Below the pieces are notes generated by a model. The model worked only from the letters and a program-made list of their open reading frames with translations. It had not been told where the DNA came from and made no database searches. The position numbers were made by a program, and so were the translations under genes. 64,000 nt of DNA, taken from Onishia niordana (GTDB lineage Bacteria > Pseudomonadota > Gammaproteobacteria > Pseudomonadales > Halomonadaceae). This document shows, in pieces, positions 37,894 through 46,459 of this stretch. Location: assembly GCF_004798965.1 (NCBI RefSeq), contig NZ_SDSD01000001.1:496001-560000 (forward strand). Direction: 5' to 3'. Position 1 is the stretch's first letter; each line of letters starts with the position of its first letter.

Positions 37894-38221
37894 GCCACCC
37901 CTTCAACCAGGCCCCCCGAATTCCCCGGGCGGGCCTTTACATGAATGCCCGAGTAGATGCTCAGGCGATGTGTGCCGGTCAACAGCGCGACCCTTGGGCA
38001 ATCCATGCAGATAGCTCATGATGCGCGAGGCTGACTTTGGGCTCTATATCGAGGCCTGCCATGGAGGATTGGTCGGTGCACCAAATTGACTGTCGTTTAG
38101 AGGCTACAGTTGGGGGCAGGCAGATGACAGGCGTAGTATTTGACGGATGCCGTATTGAGCAGGCATTGAGCAGCCATAGAACCGCCTGGTGTACGCCCGC
38201 CGCGCGCAAGGAGGAGCCACC
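37894..38221. other. Intergenic region between the lipoprotein and GGCT genes
   Basis: 328 bases. After the terminator at 37909-37938 no gene is supported. A possible frame at 38037-38234 shows no homology and overlaps the next start. The end of the region carries the aaggagg ribosome site for the GGCT gene. Confidence 0.4.
37909..37938 (+). terminator. Terminator after the YbaY-like lipoprotein gene
   Basis: Stem aggccc...gggcct (37909-37914, 37931-37936) extended by ccc/ggg with a one-base bulge, followed by ttta. Confidence 0.6.
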
Positions 38222-38620
38222 ATGTCCCACCTGATGTTCGTCTACGGCACTCTGAAATTAGGGTTCGTGAACCACGCAGATCATCTGAACAATGCCGAGT
38301 TCGTCGACCACGGCACGACCTGTGATGCCTACCCGTTGGTACTGCATGGCGACGACTTCAGGCCGGTACTGGTCGAAGCCAAAGGCCAGGGTTACCTCGT
38401 CGCGGGTGAACTCTACCGGGTCGATAGCCAAACCCTCGATGCCCTCGATAGCCTCGAGCGCGTCAATGAACACGACGGCTATCGTCGCCGACGCTTGACG
38501 ATCAGCGACGACGAGGGTCAGCAGCACAGCGCATGGGTCTACATGAAACCCAGCGCCTGGGTCGATGACGTACGCAGCGAGATGATGGAAGTCTTCAATG
38601 ATGAGCGTCATCGTGCCTGA
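38222..38620 (+). CDS. Gamma-glutamylcyclotransferase family protein
   Basis: 132-residue protein of the GGCT/AIG2-like (YtfP-type) fold. The family motif FVYGTLKLGFVNHADHLNNA near the N-terminus forms the substrate pocket, and VAGELYRVDSQTLDALDSLE supplies the conserved glutamate region. The ATG at 38222 follows aaggagg; an in-frame ATG at 38189 has no such site. Relatives cyclise gamma-glutamyl amines to 5-oxoproline, or have no known activity. It overlaps or adjoins the TraX gene downstream and is probably cotranscribed with it. Confidence 0.88.
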   Translation: MSHLMFVYGTLKLGFVNHADHLNNAEFVDHGTTCDAYPLVLHGDDFRPVLVEAKGQGYLVAGELYRVDSQTLDALDSLERVNEHDGYRRRRLTISDDEGQQHSAWVYMKPSAWVDDVRSEMMEVFNDERHRA

Positions 38621-38684
38621 GCGTCCGAGTCGACTTGCAGGTGAGCAGCGCACTGCCCGACGCCAGCCTTCCGAAAAGGCGAAG

Positions 38685-39491
38685 ATGTCTTATTGGACCG
38701 GCTGGGGCCAGTGGCTAGCACTGATTACCATGACCGTGGACCACATCACGCGCTACCTGCTACCCGATAGCTGGGATGCCGGCTGGGCCAGCTCGTCAAT
38801 CGGTCGCATCGCCTTCCCGCTGTTCTCGGCCATGGTCGCCTGGCATGGCCTCTTCAATACGCGCAACCCGCTGCGTTATGCGAAGCGCATCCTGGTCATC
38901 GGGCTGGTCGCCCAACTGCCCTACATGACCATGCCGCGTGATGGCTTCCAGTTGAATATCTGCTTCACTCTGGCCGCTGGGCTTGCCGCCGGCATCCTGC
39001 TTCGCAACATGCTGTATCAAGAGCAGCCATTTCGAGGCTTGGCTTTCCTGCACTCGAATAGCCATGATGGCCCATCCAGTCAGCGTCAACCGGTATCGGT
39101 GAACACAGGGCTTGCGATCGCAAACCTGGTCATGATGAGTCTGGCATGGTGGGTGCTTGGCGACTGGGTCGAATACGGCCATCTCGGCCTTGCGATGATT
39201 CCGCTTTACATGCTGGCTTTCTCACAGCTTGGCGGCTCATCAGCGGGCCGCTTAACAAGCCTTGCAGGCGCGGCGGCAACGCTTCCGCTGCTTCTCAATG
39301 CCGGCCTGATGAACAGTTCCGTGATGGCCAAATCCTTCACCGTTGCGACCAGCCTTACCATGGTGCTACTGGCTGCCGGGGCATGGCGCTGGGTATCACG
39401 AGTGCGATATCCGATGCCGCGGCGGCTGTGGCTCGCCTGGTACCCCGCACACTTCGCGGTAATCGCGCTGCTACTGCACTGGCCAGGCTAG
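38685..39491 (+). CDS. TraX family membrane protein
   Basis: 268-residue multi-pass membrane protein of the TraX family. In F-plasmid systems TraX acetylates pilin; chromosomal relatives are probably acyltransferases of unknown target. Typical features are GQWLALITMTVDHITRYLLP, GRIAFPLFSAMVAWHG and RYAKRILVIGLVAQLPYM, followed by further hydrophobic segments. The ATG at 38685 begins the homology; an ATG at 38598 would overlap the GGCT gene and add a polar tail. No conjugation genes are present, so a pilin-modifying role is not implied. Confidence 0.85.
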   Translation: MSYWTGWGQWLALITMTVDHITRYLLPDSWDAGWASSSIGRIAFPLFSAMVAWHGLFNTRNPLRYAKRILVIGLVAQLPYMTMPRDGFQLNICFTLAAGLAAGILLRNMLYQEQPFRGLAFLHSNSHDGPSSQRQPVSVNTGLAIANLVMMSLAWWVLGDWVEYGHLGLAMIPLYMLAFSQLGGSSAGRLTSLAGAAATLPLLLNAGLMNSSVMAKSFTVATSLTMVLLAAGAWRWVSRVRYPMPRRLWLAWYPAHFAVIALLLHWPG

Positions 39492-39553
39492 GAGGAATCT
39501 TTCCGGCGGGTACATCAAGTGAGGAGAGGCTCGGCGCCAGGCGCCGGGCCTCC

Positions 39554-40111
39554 TCAAGCACTCCCGAAGTAGCGCTCACGGTCTTCGGGAGTGATGTCGC
39601 TAATATGCAGCGGGTAGTGCGCGTTCTCCCTGTCGAGGAAGAAGTGCTGAAGGGTGCGTTCAATGGTCGGGAAGGCCAGCTCGTCCCAGGGCACTTCATG
39701 CTCATCGAAAAGCGCCACCTCAAGGCTTTCGGGGCCGGCCTCGAAGCTGCCTTTCAGATCGGCGCGAAAGATCATGAAAACCTGATCGATGTGCGGCAGA
39801 TTGATCATCGTATAGAGGTCATGAATATCGACATCGGCACAGGCTTCCTCGCGAGTTTCCCTGGCCGCGGCCTCGACAGTGGTTTCGGCGTTTTCCATGA
39901 AGCCTGCCGGCAGCGTCCAGTAACCCTTGCGTGGGGCGATAGCACGACGACACAGGAGCACCTTGTTGCCGCTGATGGCTAGCGTACCGGCGACAATGCG
40001 CGGATTCTGGTAGTGGATGGTGCCGCAGTCATCGCATAAGAAACGCGGGCGATCATCACCTTCGGGAATGGCAAAACGGACATTTTGCCCGCACTGGCTG
40101 CAGAAATTCAT
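39554..40111 (-). CDS. Nudix hydrolase with N-terminal zinc ribbon
   Basis: 185-residue protein. Residues about 1-35 form a zinc ribbon (CSQCG and CDDCG). The Nudix domain follows, with the box GFMENAETTVEAAARETREE intact. The layout resembles NudC-related and ADP-ribose or NADH pyrophosphatase-type enzymes, but the NudC quinone/SQPWPFP motif is absent. ATG 40111 with gagga upstream is chosen over an in-frame GTG at 40123. It is divergent from a second Nudix gene at 40196, leaving 84 bases for both promoters. Confidence 0.9.
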   Translation of the reverse strand: MNFCSQCGQNVRFAIPEGDDRPRFLCDDCGTIHYQNPRIVAGTLAISGNKVLLCRRAIAPRKGYWTLPAGFMENAETTVEAAARETREEACADVDIHDLYTMINLPHIDQVFMIFRADLKGSFEAGPESLEVALFDEHEVPWDELAFPTIERTLQHFFLDRENAHYPLHISDITPEDRERYFGSA

Positions 40112-40195
40112 GACGGTCCTCACGCGGCCTGTGGGATGCCCACTTGACGCTTTGACGGGGGCTGGTTACAAGGAAGGAAACCCTGTGGAAGACCC

Positions 40196-40876
40196 ATGTT
40201 AGAGAAACTTCGCGATCGCCTGCAAGCACATGTCCCGCAACGTTTGGCGCTCAAGCTGCCGCGTGCCGCCGTGTTGCTGCCGATCGTGGACCGCCCAGAA
40301 CCAACGCTGCTGTTCACCCGCCGCGCTGATCATCTCAAACAGCATGGCGGCCAGGTAGCCTTTCCTGGTGGCAAATGGGAACACGGCGATGACGATCTGT
40401 TGGCCACCGCTCTACGCGAGGCCGAGGAAGAAATCGCCCTGCCCCCTGAGCACGTCCAACTGCTGGGGCGACTCAGCGACGTCATCTCCCTGCACGGCCT
40501 TCGTGTGACTCCCTATGTGGGGATGATTCCCGCCGACCTGCCTCTCATCCCCGAACTCGGCGAGTTGGATGCCATCTTCGAGGTACCACTGTCCCATTTT
40601 CTCGACGACAGGCGCACCCATACCGACGTCATCAGGGTCGAGGGCCGCGACTACTATGTACCGAGTTATCGGGTACCCCATCAGCGGATGCCGGGCTCAT
40701 CCGCCGCTCGCAGGGCGGCGGATGAGCCTCAGGACGATGACCACGTGATCTGGGGCCTGTCGGCGATGATGCTGGTAGAGCTGCTGGCGGAGGGCTTCGC
40801 GATGCCCATCAACCTGTTCGAGCGACCGCCGGGCGAGCTATGCTACCGGCCCGAACGTCATCTGAGTACGCCATGA
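40196..40876 (+). CDS. Nudix CoA pyrophosphatase (NudL type)
   Basis: 226-residue Nudix enzyme expected to split CoA into 4'-phosphopantetheine and 3',5'-ADP. The CoA-specific motif is LLFTRRADHLKQHGGQVAFP followed by GGK, and the Nudix helix HGDDDLLATALREAEEEI is intact. Near residue 166 the protein carries PGSSAARRAADEPQ, encoded by a perfect 14 bp stem palindrome that looks inserted between the conserved SYRVPHQ and HVIWGLSAMMLVELL. The insert stays in frame, so the gene is probably functional. Its stop overlaps the next gene start (ATGA). Confidence 0.9.
   Translation: MLEKLRDRLQAHVPQRLALKLPRAAVLLPIVDRPEPTLLFTRRADHLKQHGGQVAFPGGKWEHGDDDLLATALREAEEEIALPPEHVQLLGRLSDVISLHGLRVTPYVGMIPADLPLIPELGELDAIFEVPLSHFLDDRRTHTDVIRVEGRDYYVPSYRVPHQRMPGSSAARRAADEPQDDDHVIWGLSAMMLVELLAEGFAMPINLFERPPGELCYRPERHLSTP
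40694..40728. repeat. Perfect palindrome inserted within the CoA pyrophosphatase gene
   Basis: Arms ggctcatccgccgc (40694-40707) and gcggcggatgagcc (40715-40728) pair without mismatch around a 7-base loop. It falls in coding sequence at a loop between conserved blocks, in frame, like a REP/palindromic-unit insertion. Confidence 0.8.
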
Positions 40877-41529
40877 TGTCTGATACTCCCCTGCTCGACA
40901 CGACCGCCCTGACAGGCCTTGTGGATCACCTGGTCGAGCATGGTTGGTGCGTGGCAGAGGGCCTCATCGACCCCGCCCTATGCCTGGCTCTACAACGCGA
41001 ACTCAATGATCTCGCCGAGCGAGACGCGCTGACCGCTGCCGGCATTGGCCGCGGCGAGGCCCACGAATTGCGGCGAGATATTCGCGGCGATGCTATCCAC
41101 TGGCTGAACCGAGAGAGCCTGCCCCAGCGCCAGTACCTGGCTGCCATGGGAACCCTGCAGCATGCGCTGAACATCGAGCTCTACCTGGGGCTCTTCGAAT
41201 TCGAAGCGCATTTCGCCCAGTACCCACCGGGCAGCTTCTATCAGAAGCACGTCGACAGCTTTCGCGGTCGCGCCAACCGGGTGATCTCGACGGTGCTCTA
41301 CTTGAACAGTGACTGGCCAGACGACGGCGGCGGTGAAATGGCCATCTTCGATCCGGCAACACCCGAGCGCGAACTGACGCGTATCCGTCCCGAAGCCGGC
41401 ACCTTCGTTTGCTTTCTATCCGACACGGTGCCCCACGAGGTATTGCCGACCCGGTTACCCAGAGCCAGCATCGCCGGATGGTTTCGCCGTAACGCCTCCC
41501 TCAACGGCCTCGTCGACCCAGCGCGCTGA
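40873..41529 (+). CDS. 2OG-Fe(II) oxygenase family protein
   Basis: 218-residue prolyl-4-hydroxylase-like oxygenase. Iron ligands are His and Asp in FYQKHVDSFRG and the distal His in TVPHEVLPT; the 2OG Arg is likely in LPRASIAGWF. The core strands NRVISTVLYLNSDWPDDGGG and EMAIFDPA match the family. The ATG at 40873 overlaps the TGA of the CoA pyrophosphatase gene (ATGA), so translation is coupled. Relatives may hydroxylate a ribosomal or other protein residue; the target is unknown. Confidence 0.88.
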   Translation: MMSDTPLLDTTALTGLVDHLVEHGWCVAEGLIDPALCLALQRELNDLAERDALTAAGIGRGEAHELRRDIRGDAIHWLNRESLPQRQYLAAMGTLQHALNIELYLGLFEFEAHFAQYPPGSFYQKHVDSFRGRANRVISTVLYLNSDWPDDGGGEMAIFDPATPERELTRIRPEAGTFVCFLSDTVPHEVLPTRLPRASIAGWFRRNASLNGLVDPAR

Positions 41530-41563
41530 AGCTCTCTCATCTACTAGATATGTCATGCTTGAG

Positions 41564-42412
41564 TCAGACGTCGCCAGACAGGCTATCAAGCCCTGTCTCG
41601 CGGTGTATTTTCGAAGGCTCGCTAAGATCGATGGTGATCTCAACTCGGCGATTGCGTGCGTAGGCATCGGGCGTCTCTCGGGTATCCAATGGCCGAGTCG
41701 CGGCGAAGCCTCGCACCATCAGGCGATCAGGCTCCAACGACGAGCTCTCGAGCAAGGCGCCGGCCACTGATGAAGCACGCGCCGCGGAAAGCCCCCAGTT
41801 ACTGTCGTAACGGCTTCCGCTAACCGGCACGCTATCGGTATGCCCATCTACAGACACGATGCCAGGAAGACCAACGAAGACGGTAGCCATCTCAGCAAGC
41901 AACTCACGGAAGGGGGGCAACACCCTCGCCGACCCCGAGGCGAAGGTGCCCTTCTCATCGATGCGAATGACGATTCGCTGGCGCTCGGTCTGAACCAGCA
42001 TGCGCTCTTGTGTTTCCGAGCCTTCCAGCAGAGCCTGGACTTTTTCTGCTACCTGCCTGACCTGGTTGACCTGATCCGAATCGACTCCCTCGCGCGACTG
42101 GCCCGCCACCAGGTGGCGTTCTTGCACCGTGGTACTTTGCTGAATCTTGTCAGTGGGTGTCGGGGTGGGGCGGCCTGGCGAGAAGTTCTGTAAGACTGGG
42201 CTCGTACCCATGGGTATCTGGCTTGCTGGTATGTCGCGCTGCACCCCGAACGCCTGAGCGAGCTCGCCCGCTAAACGCTCAAAGCGCTGGGCATCGATTT
42301 CTGCAAATGAAAGCAGCAGCACGAAGAAGCACATCAGTAGCGACATCAGGTCGGCGAAGGTCACCACCCATCCTGGCACAGAGGCTTTCTTTCGCTTGGG
42401 GATCTCATCCAT
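41564..42412 (-). CDS. motB: MotB/PomB-type flagellar stator protein
   Basis: 282-residue protein with one N-terminal membrane helix and a C-terminal OmpA-like peptidoglycan-binding domain. The ion-binding aspartate is Asp21 in VVTFADLMSLLMCFFVLLLS. The plug/linker region spans about 50-140 and the OmpA domain (VDGHTDSVPVSG, NWGLSAARASSVAGALLE, NRRVEITI) about 165-265. ATG 42412 is chosen since MDEIPKRKK starts the homology; an ATG at 42439 is possible. It overlaps the MotA-type gene by 8 bases. Sequence pattern resembles the Na+-driven PomB kind, which would suit a halophile, but the ion is inferred. Confidence 0.92.
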   Translation of the reverse strand: MDEIPKRKKASVPGWVVTFADLMSLLMCFFVLLLSFAEIDAQRFERLAGELAQAFGVQRDIPASQIPMGTSPVLQNFSPGRPTPTPTDKIQQSTTVQERHLVAGQSREGVDSDQVNQVRQVAEKVQALLEGSETQERMLVQTERQRIVIRIDEKGTFASGSARVLPPFRELLAEMATVFVGLPGIVSVDGHTDSVPVSGSRYDSNWGLSAARASSVAGALLESSSLEPDRLMVRGFAATRPLDTRETPDAYARNRRVEITIDLSEPSKIHRETGLDSLSGDV

Positions 42413-43202
42413 TCTCGGCCGCCTCAGCGCCTTCGACATCCGCTTCGCCGTTATCGCCCTTGCGCCGCGCTGGCGGCAGATAGAGGCGCAGCATCTGTTC
42501 CACTATGCGAGGGTTGCGCTCGTGCTTTATCGCCAGCAACGCATCTGTCCACAGGGACTGCATACGCGCTTCCTGGGTCATGCGTAGGGCTAATTTATCT
42601 GAGATGGGGCTAGCGACCATCGTTGCCAGCATGGCGCCGTAAAGGGTGGTAAGGAGCGCGATGGCCATGGCGGGGCCGATGGAGCTCGGGTCATTCATGT
42701 TCGTCAGCATCTGAACCAGGCCAATAAGAGTACCGATCATACCCATTGCCGGAGCGACGTCTGCTAACGCCGAAAACACATTCGTCCCCGACTCGTTATG
42801 ATCCAGGGTCAGCAATCTTTCTTTCTTCAAGATCACTTGAATCGTCTCGTCATCGTATCCGTCCGCCAGCATCTGCAGGCCCTGCTTCAAGAAAGGGCTA
42901 CTGACTTCCTGGTCTTCTAGCGCCAGCAAGCCCTTTTGCCGGGCCAGCTTGGATAATTCGACCAGCTCGTCGATGCTCTGCTCAGTAGTGGGCAGCTTGA
43001 ATTTAAAGGCACGTCCAGCCGCCTGAAAGGCGTCCTTGAACTCCGAGAGACTGAACTTGGCCAACACCACACACAGGCTGCCCCCAAACACGATCAACAG
43101 CGACAGCGGACTGAAAAAAATCGACGCTGTCCCTCCTAGCAAGACCGCCAAGCCGACCATCAGGGCGGCCCCTAACAGGCCAATCAAGGTTGCAATATCC
43201 AC
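42405..43202 (-). CDS. motA: MotA/PomA-type flagellar stator protein
   Basis: 265-residue membrane protein with four hydrophobic segments, the ion-channel partner of MotB. Family motifs are IGLLGAALMVGLAVLLGG, FFSPLSLLIVFGGSLCVVLA, ADVAPAMGMIGTLIGLVQML and AIALLTTLYGAMLATMVASP. The cytoplasmic loop carries charged residues that contact FliG. The short form and the opening MDIATLIGLLG resemble PomA (Na+ type). The start is a GTG with an aaggag site upstream. The acidic tail overlaps the MotB-type start. No other flagellar genes are in the window. Confidence 0.92.
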   Translation of the reverse strand: MDIATLIGLLGAALMVGLAVLLGGTASIFFSPLSLLIVFGGSLCVVLAKFSLSEFKDAFQAAGRAFKFKLPTTEQSIDELVELSKLARQKGLLALEDQEVSSPFLKQGLQMLADGYDDETIQVILKKERLLTLDHNESGTNVFSALADVAPAMGMIGTLIGLVQMLTNMNDPSSIGPAMAIALLTTLYGAMLATMVASPISDKLALRMTQEARMQSLWTDALLAIKHERNPRIVEQMLRLYLPPARRKGDNGEADVEGAEAAENG

Positions 43203-43358
43203 TGTGACTCCTTGTCATTATTTAGTGCTATTGATCTAGTTACTCTGAGAGTAAGCGCAGTTGTAACGGTGGTACAAGGCGCAATTTACCAACGTTTCCC
43301 GTAGGGGCGGGCATCCGGAGAAGAAGGAAAGCGAAGACACGATTTCTGATAGGTGCCC

Positions 43359-44303
43359 TCAAGGATCGAGACGCTCGCTAAGCATTCGATGGCGCGACGC
43401 CAGGCCGTGGTAGAGCCGTTCGCGCAGCCAGGCATGCCCGGCATCGGCATGGTGACGCTCATGCCAGACCAACCAGTAGGAAAACGCCGGCACCTCAACG
43501 GGCAGCGAGCGCACCGAAAGCGCCCAGTGATCCATCACGCTGGCCGCCAGGCAACCCGGCACGCACAGCAGCATATCGCTGTGCTGGGTGGTGGAAAAAC
43601 TCGCCAGGAAGTGCGGCTGGCGCAGGCTTACCCGACGCGACAAGCCGTCACGCTCCAGCGCCAGGTCCACCGCACCGCGGTCATCGCCGCCCATGCTGAC
43701 CAACTGATGATCCGCCGCCAGAAAATCGTCCAGGCCAAGCGTCGTCTTTTCGGCTAGAGGATGCCCCTTTCGCATGACGCAGACGAAACGATCCGCGCCG
43801 ATCTCGCGGCCATGCACACTCGCCGGGACCCGCTCGCCGGGAACGCTGATCGCAAGCTCCGGGCCACCCTCGTCGAGTTGGCGTTCGATATTGCCGCGGT
43901 AACTCTCGATCTCCAGGCGCAGGTGCGGTGCTTCTTCCTTGAGCGTCTGCCATTGGGGTGCCAGGAAGGCGTGCATGCCATAGTCGGTACTGGCCAGGCT
44001 GAAACGTCGGCTAGTGCTGGCCGGGTCGAAGGTCGGCGGCGCCAGCAGCGCCCCCAGCTCCTGCAATAGCCTCGCCAACGGCGGGCCCAGCTCCTCGGCC
44101 CGGGCCGTGGGCCGCAAGCCGCGGTGGGTGCGCACAAACAGGGGATCATCGAAGGCCTGGCGCAACTTGGCCAGTGTCCGCGACACGGCCGGCTGGCTCA
44201 GGTTGAGCCGCTCGGCCGCTCTGGACACACTGCGCGAATCAAGCAGTGCATGCAGGGTGACCAGCGCATTGAGGTCGTGGCGGGCAAGGTCTGCGAGGTG
44301 CAT
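43359..44303 (-). CDS. LysR family regulator
   Basis: 314-residue LysR-type regulator of the NodD/NahR-like or YbeF-like kind, with the helix-turn-helix in SVSRAAERLNLSQPAVSRTL (residues about 25-44) and the PLFVRTHRGLRPTARAEEL block. The C-terminal effector domain is full length. It is divergent from the MDR oxidoreductase at 44506 with a 202-base AT-rich spacer, which suggests control of that gene. A loose dyad caat-N12-attg (44374-44393) lies in the spacer but is not convincing as an operator. Confidence 0.92.
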   Translation of the reverse strand: MHLADLARHDLNALVTLHALLDSRSVSRAAERLNLSQPAVSRTLAKLRQAFDDPLFVRTHRGLRPTARAEELGPPLARLLQELGALLAPPTFDPASTSRRFSLASTDYGMHAFLAPQWQTLKEEAPHLRLEIESYRGNIERQLDEGGPELAISVPGERVPASVHGREIGADRFVCVMRKGHPLAEKTTLGLDDFLAADHQLVSMGGDDRGAVDLALERDGLSRRVSLRQPHFLASFSTTQHSDMLLCVPGCLAASVMDHWALSVRSLPVEVPAFSYWLVWHERHHADAGHAWLRERLYHGLASRHRMLSERLDP

Positions 44304-44505
44304 GAGTATCCTCTATGGCTGGGGTCGACGCCCCGAGCTTCAAGGGCCAGTGTTATCACCTAAACACATATCACAATTAAGCTACATGCATTGGATTGAT
44401 ATTTAAGGATTGCTCTAGGATGGAGGCATCTACGGTCCGTGCTGGGCACAAGCGTTTACTTAAGGCTCATCACCTCTTAAGGACCATCTTAAAAGGAGAT
44501 ACCCG

Positions 44506-45504
44506 ATGCAAAGTCGTTACTTCACCATCAATGACCACCCCCAAGGCACGCCAGCGCGGGAGCTTTTCGAACTGCACGAGACCGAGCTGCCGACACTGTC
44601 AGATGGCGAGGTTCGGGTGCGCAACCTCTGGCTCTCAGTCGACCCCTACATGCGCGGTCGCATGAGTGGCGTGACGACCTACATTGACCCCTTCGAGCTC
44701 AATGCGCCGCTTGAAGGTGCTGCAGTCGGTGAAATAATCGAATCTCATGATCCCGCCTTCCCGGTCGGCACCAAGGTGCGGCATATGGCCGGCTGGCGTG
44801 ACATCGCCCAGCTCCCGGGCAACCAGCTTGAGCCGCTGCCCCATTTTGACGTACCCGACCAGGCCTATTTGGGCGTACTGGGCATGCCGGGCATGACCGC
44901 TTGGAGCGGGCTCAACCGTATCGCCGACATGCAGGAAGGTGACAACGTACTGGTCAGCGGTGGCGCCGGCGCGGTGGGCTCGCTCGCCGTTCAGCTTGCC
45001 AAGGCCAAGGGCGGCACCGTCGTTGGCATCGCCGGCTCTCAGGAAAAGCTCGACTGGCTGGAGTCCAAGGGTGTCAAAGCGGTCAGCTATAAGGGCAAGA
45101 ACGCCGCCCAACTGACCGAGGCCTTGAATGAGGCCTGCCCGGAGGGCTTCGACGTCTACTACGAGAACGTCGGCGGCATATGCCTGGAAGCCGCACTGAA
45201 CAACTTGAAAGTCGGCGCACGCATCGCTGTCTGCGGCATGATCGCGCGTTACAACGAGGATACCCCGAGCGCCGGGCCGAGCAATCTCGCCATGATCCTG
45301 ATTCGCCGTGCGCGCATGGAGGGCTTCATCGTCTTCGATCACTGGGCGCACTATCCCGACTTTCTCGAGGAAGTCGGCCCGCAGATCGAGGGCGGCCAGG
45401 TCGACTACGAGGAGACCGTGGAGGAAGGCCTCGAGCGCACGCCAGACGCCTTCCTCAAGCTCTTCGAAGGCGCCAACCGCGGCAAGATGCTGGTCAAGCT
45501 GTAA
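44506..45504 (+). CDS. NADP-dependent MDR oxidoreductase (CurA/leukotriene B4 dehydrogenase-like)
   Basis: 332-residue zinc-free medium-chain reductase that should reduce the double bond of alpha,beta-unsaturated ketones or aldehydes with NADPH. Features are WLSVDPYMRGRMSG in the catalytic half, GVLGMPGMTAWSGLNRIA, the cofactor loop VLVSGGAGAVGSLAVQLAK and GFDVYYENVGG. A strong ribosome site (aaaaggaga) precedes the ATG. The divergent LysR gene probably regulates it. A strong terminator follows. Confidence 0.93.
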   Translation: MQSRYFTINDHPQGTPARELFELHETELPTLSDGEVRVRNLWLSVDPYMRGRMSGVTTYIDPFELNAPLEGAAVGEIIESHDPAFPVGTKVRHMAGWRDIAQLPGNQLEPLPHFDVPDQAYLGVLGMPGMTAWSGLNRIADMQEGDNVLVSGGAGAVGSLAVQLAKAKGGTVVGIAGSQEKLDWLESKGVKAVSYKGKNAAQLTEALNEACPEGFDVYYENVGGICLEAALNNLKVGARIAVCGMIARYNEDTPSAGPSNLAMILIRRARMEGFIVFDHWAHYPDFLEEVGPQIEGGQVDYEETVEEGLERTPDAFLKLFEGANRGKMLVKL

Positions 45505-45535
45505 CCACCACGCTTAGGCAGCCCGGCATAAATGC

Positions 45536-45573
45536 AACCGGCCGGCCCCGAAAGGGCCGGCCGGTTCTTTCAT
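45536..45573. terminator. Bidirectional terminator between the MDR gene and yjdM
   Basis: 13-14 bp stem aaccggccggccc / gggccggccggtt with a gaaa-type loop (45536-45566), then ttcttt on the plus strand. It lies between convergent genes. Confidence 0.88.
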
Positions 45574-45609
45574 AGGGGCGTTGGCACATGCCCCCTGCAG
45601 CGCCGGGGA

Positions 45610-45951
45610 TCAGGCCTTCTTGACGAACTCGGACTTGAGCTTCATGGGGCCGATGCCATCGATCTTGCAGTCGATGTCGTGATCGCCGTCGATCAGACGG
45701 ATGTTCTTGACCTTGGTGCCGACCTTGACCACAGAGGACGAGCCCTTGATCTTGAGATCCTTGATTACCGTGACGCTGTCGCCATCTTCCAGCAGATTGC
45801 CATTGGCATCACGATAGACCGGTGAGTCATCGCCGGCATCAGCCGAGACGTCCTGGGCCCACTCATGGCCGCAGCCAGGGCATACGAACATGGCGCCATC
45901 TTCGTAGGTGTAGTCGGCATCGCATGATGGGCAGTTGGGAAGATCACTCAT
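45610..45951 (-). CDS. yjdM: Zinc ribbon protein YjdM (PhnA family)
   Basis: 113-residue protein with an N-terminal four-cysteine zinc ribbon ([20 protein letters not shown] then CGHEW) and a C-terminal YjdM domain with [20 protein letters not shown] and [17 protein letters not shown]. The length equals that of E. coli YjdM. Despite the old PhnA name, a role in phosphonate breakdown is not established for this group. It is a single gene that converges on the MDR gene. Confidence 0.95.
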   Translation of the reverse strand: MSDLPNCPSCDADYTYEDGAMFVCPGCGHEWAQDVSADAGDDSPVYRDANGNLLEDGDSVTVIKDLKIKGSSSVVKVGTKVKNIRLIDGDHDIDCKIDGIGPMKLKSEFVKKA

Positions 45952-46249
45952 GGCTCGGTCCTGGTCGTATGGGGCTGCAATACATATCGCTTAGAAAAGA
46001 CGCATCACTAGGGTTTTATATATAAAACTTGGCCAATGGCGCTTGGTCAACAAGATGGGGCGCGCCTCAATCCAGCACCCTCTTCGCGATAGCGCCAAGA
46101 AGCCCGAAGGCCGGCAAGCCTACCCGTTTTGGCGCCGCCACTCTACCCAGGGCCACATCCACCGCCTGCGGCATGGCGCCGCGCCGGCCAAATGAACGCA
46201 TGAATCCGGACCCACTCAGCAAGAGTCTGCCAAAAGAAAAACGACCATA
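45952..46249. other. Intergenic region before the GST remnant
   Basis: 298 bases with the yjdM promoter region, a tatatata patch near 46017 and no supported gene. Short frames on both strands have no recognisable homology. It may include further decayed sequence of the neighbouring GST locus. Confidence 0.35.
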
Positions 46250-46459
46250 ATGACGCTGATGTACGGCCCGACCTCTCTCTATGCCCGCAACGTTCGCGTG
46301 CTGATCGCGTAATACCTGGATGAACTCGCCGGGACGCTGCGTGACCAGCTGGGCAGCTTCGCGCTGGCCTGGGCCACTCTCGCCGTCATGATGCTGATAA
46401 TGATGCGGGTCTGCGTGCAATTCGACCCACGCGACAATCAATGGGTGATCCGCGACTGA
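46250..46459 (+). pseudogene. Glutathione S-transferase remnant (internal deletion, stop codon)
   Basis: The frame from ATG 46250 reads MTLMYGPTSLYARNVRVLIA, the start of a GST thioredoxin-like domain (compare the -SPTSPYARKVR- type motif), then hits TAA at 46310. The same frame continues with YLDELAGTLRDQLGSFALAW and then ATLAVMMLIMMRVCVQFDPR, which resembles the C-terminal helical domain of YibF-type GSTs (LATIAIACAVGYLNFR region). About 110 residues between these parts are missing. It ends at TGA 46457, overlapping the 3' end of the LysR gene on the other strand. It is clearly non-functional if this reading is right. Confidence 0.55.

Noticed and set aside
44368..44403. Possible LysR dyad between the LysR gene at 43359 and the MDR gene
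   Set aside because: Arms are short (4-6 bases) and the spacing does not fit T-N11-A well.
46067..46441. 125-codon minus frame beyond the LysR gene
   Set aside because: No recognisable domain; it overlaps the GST remnant on the other strand and has an unlikely composition.
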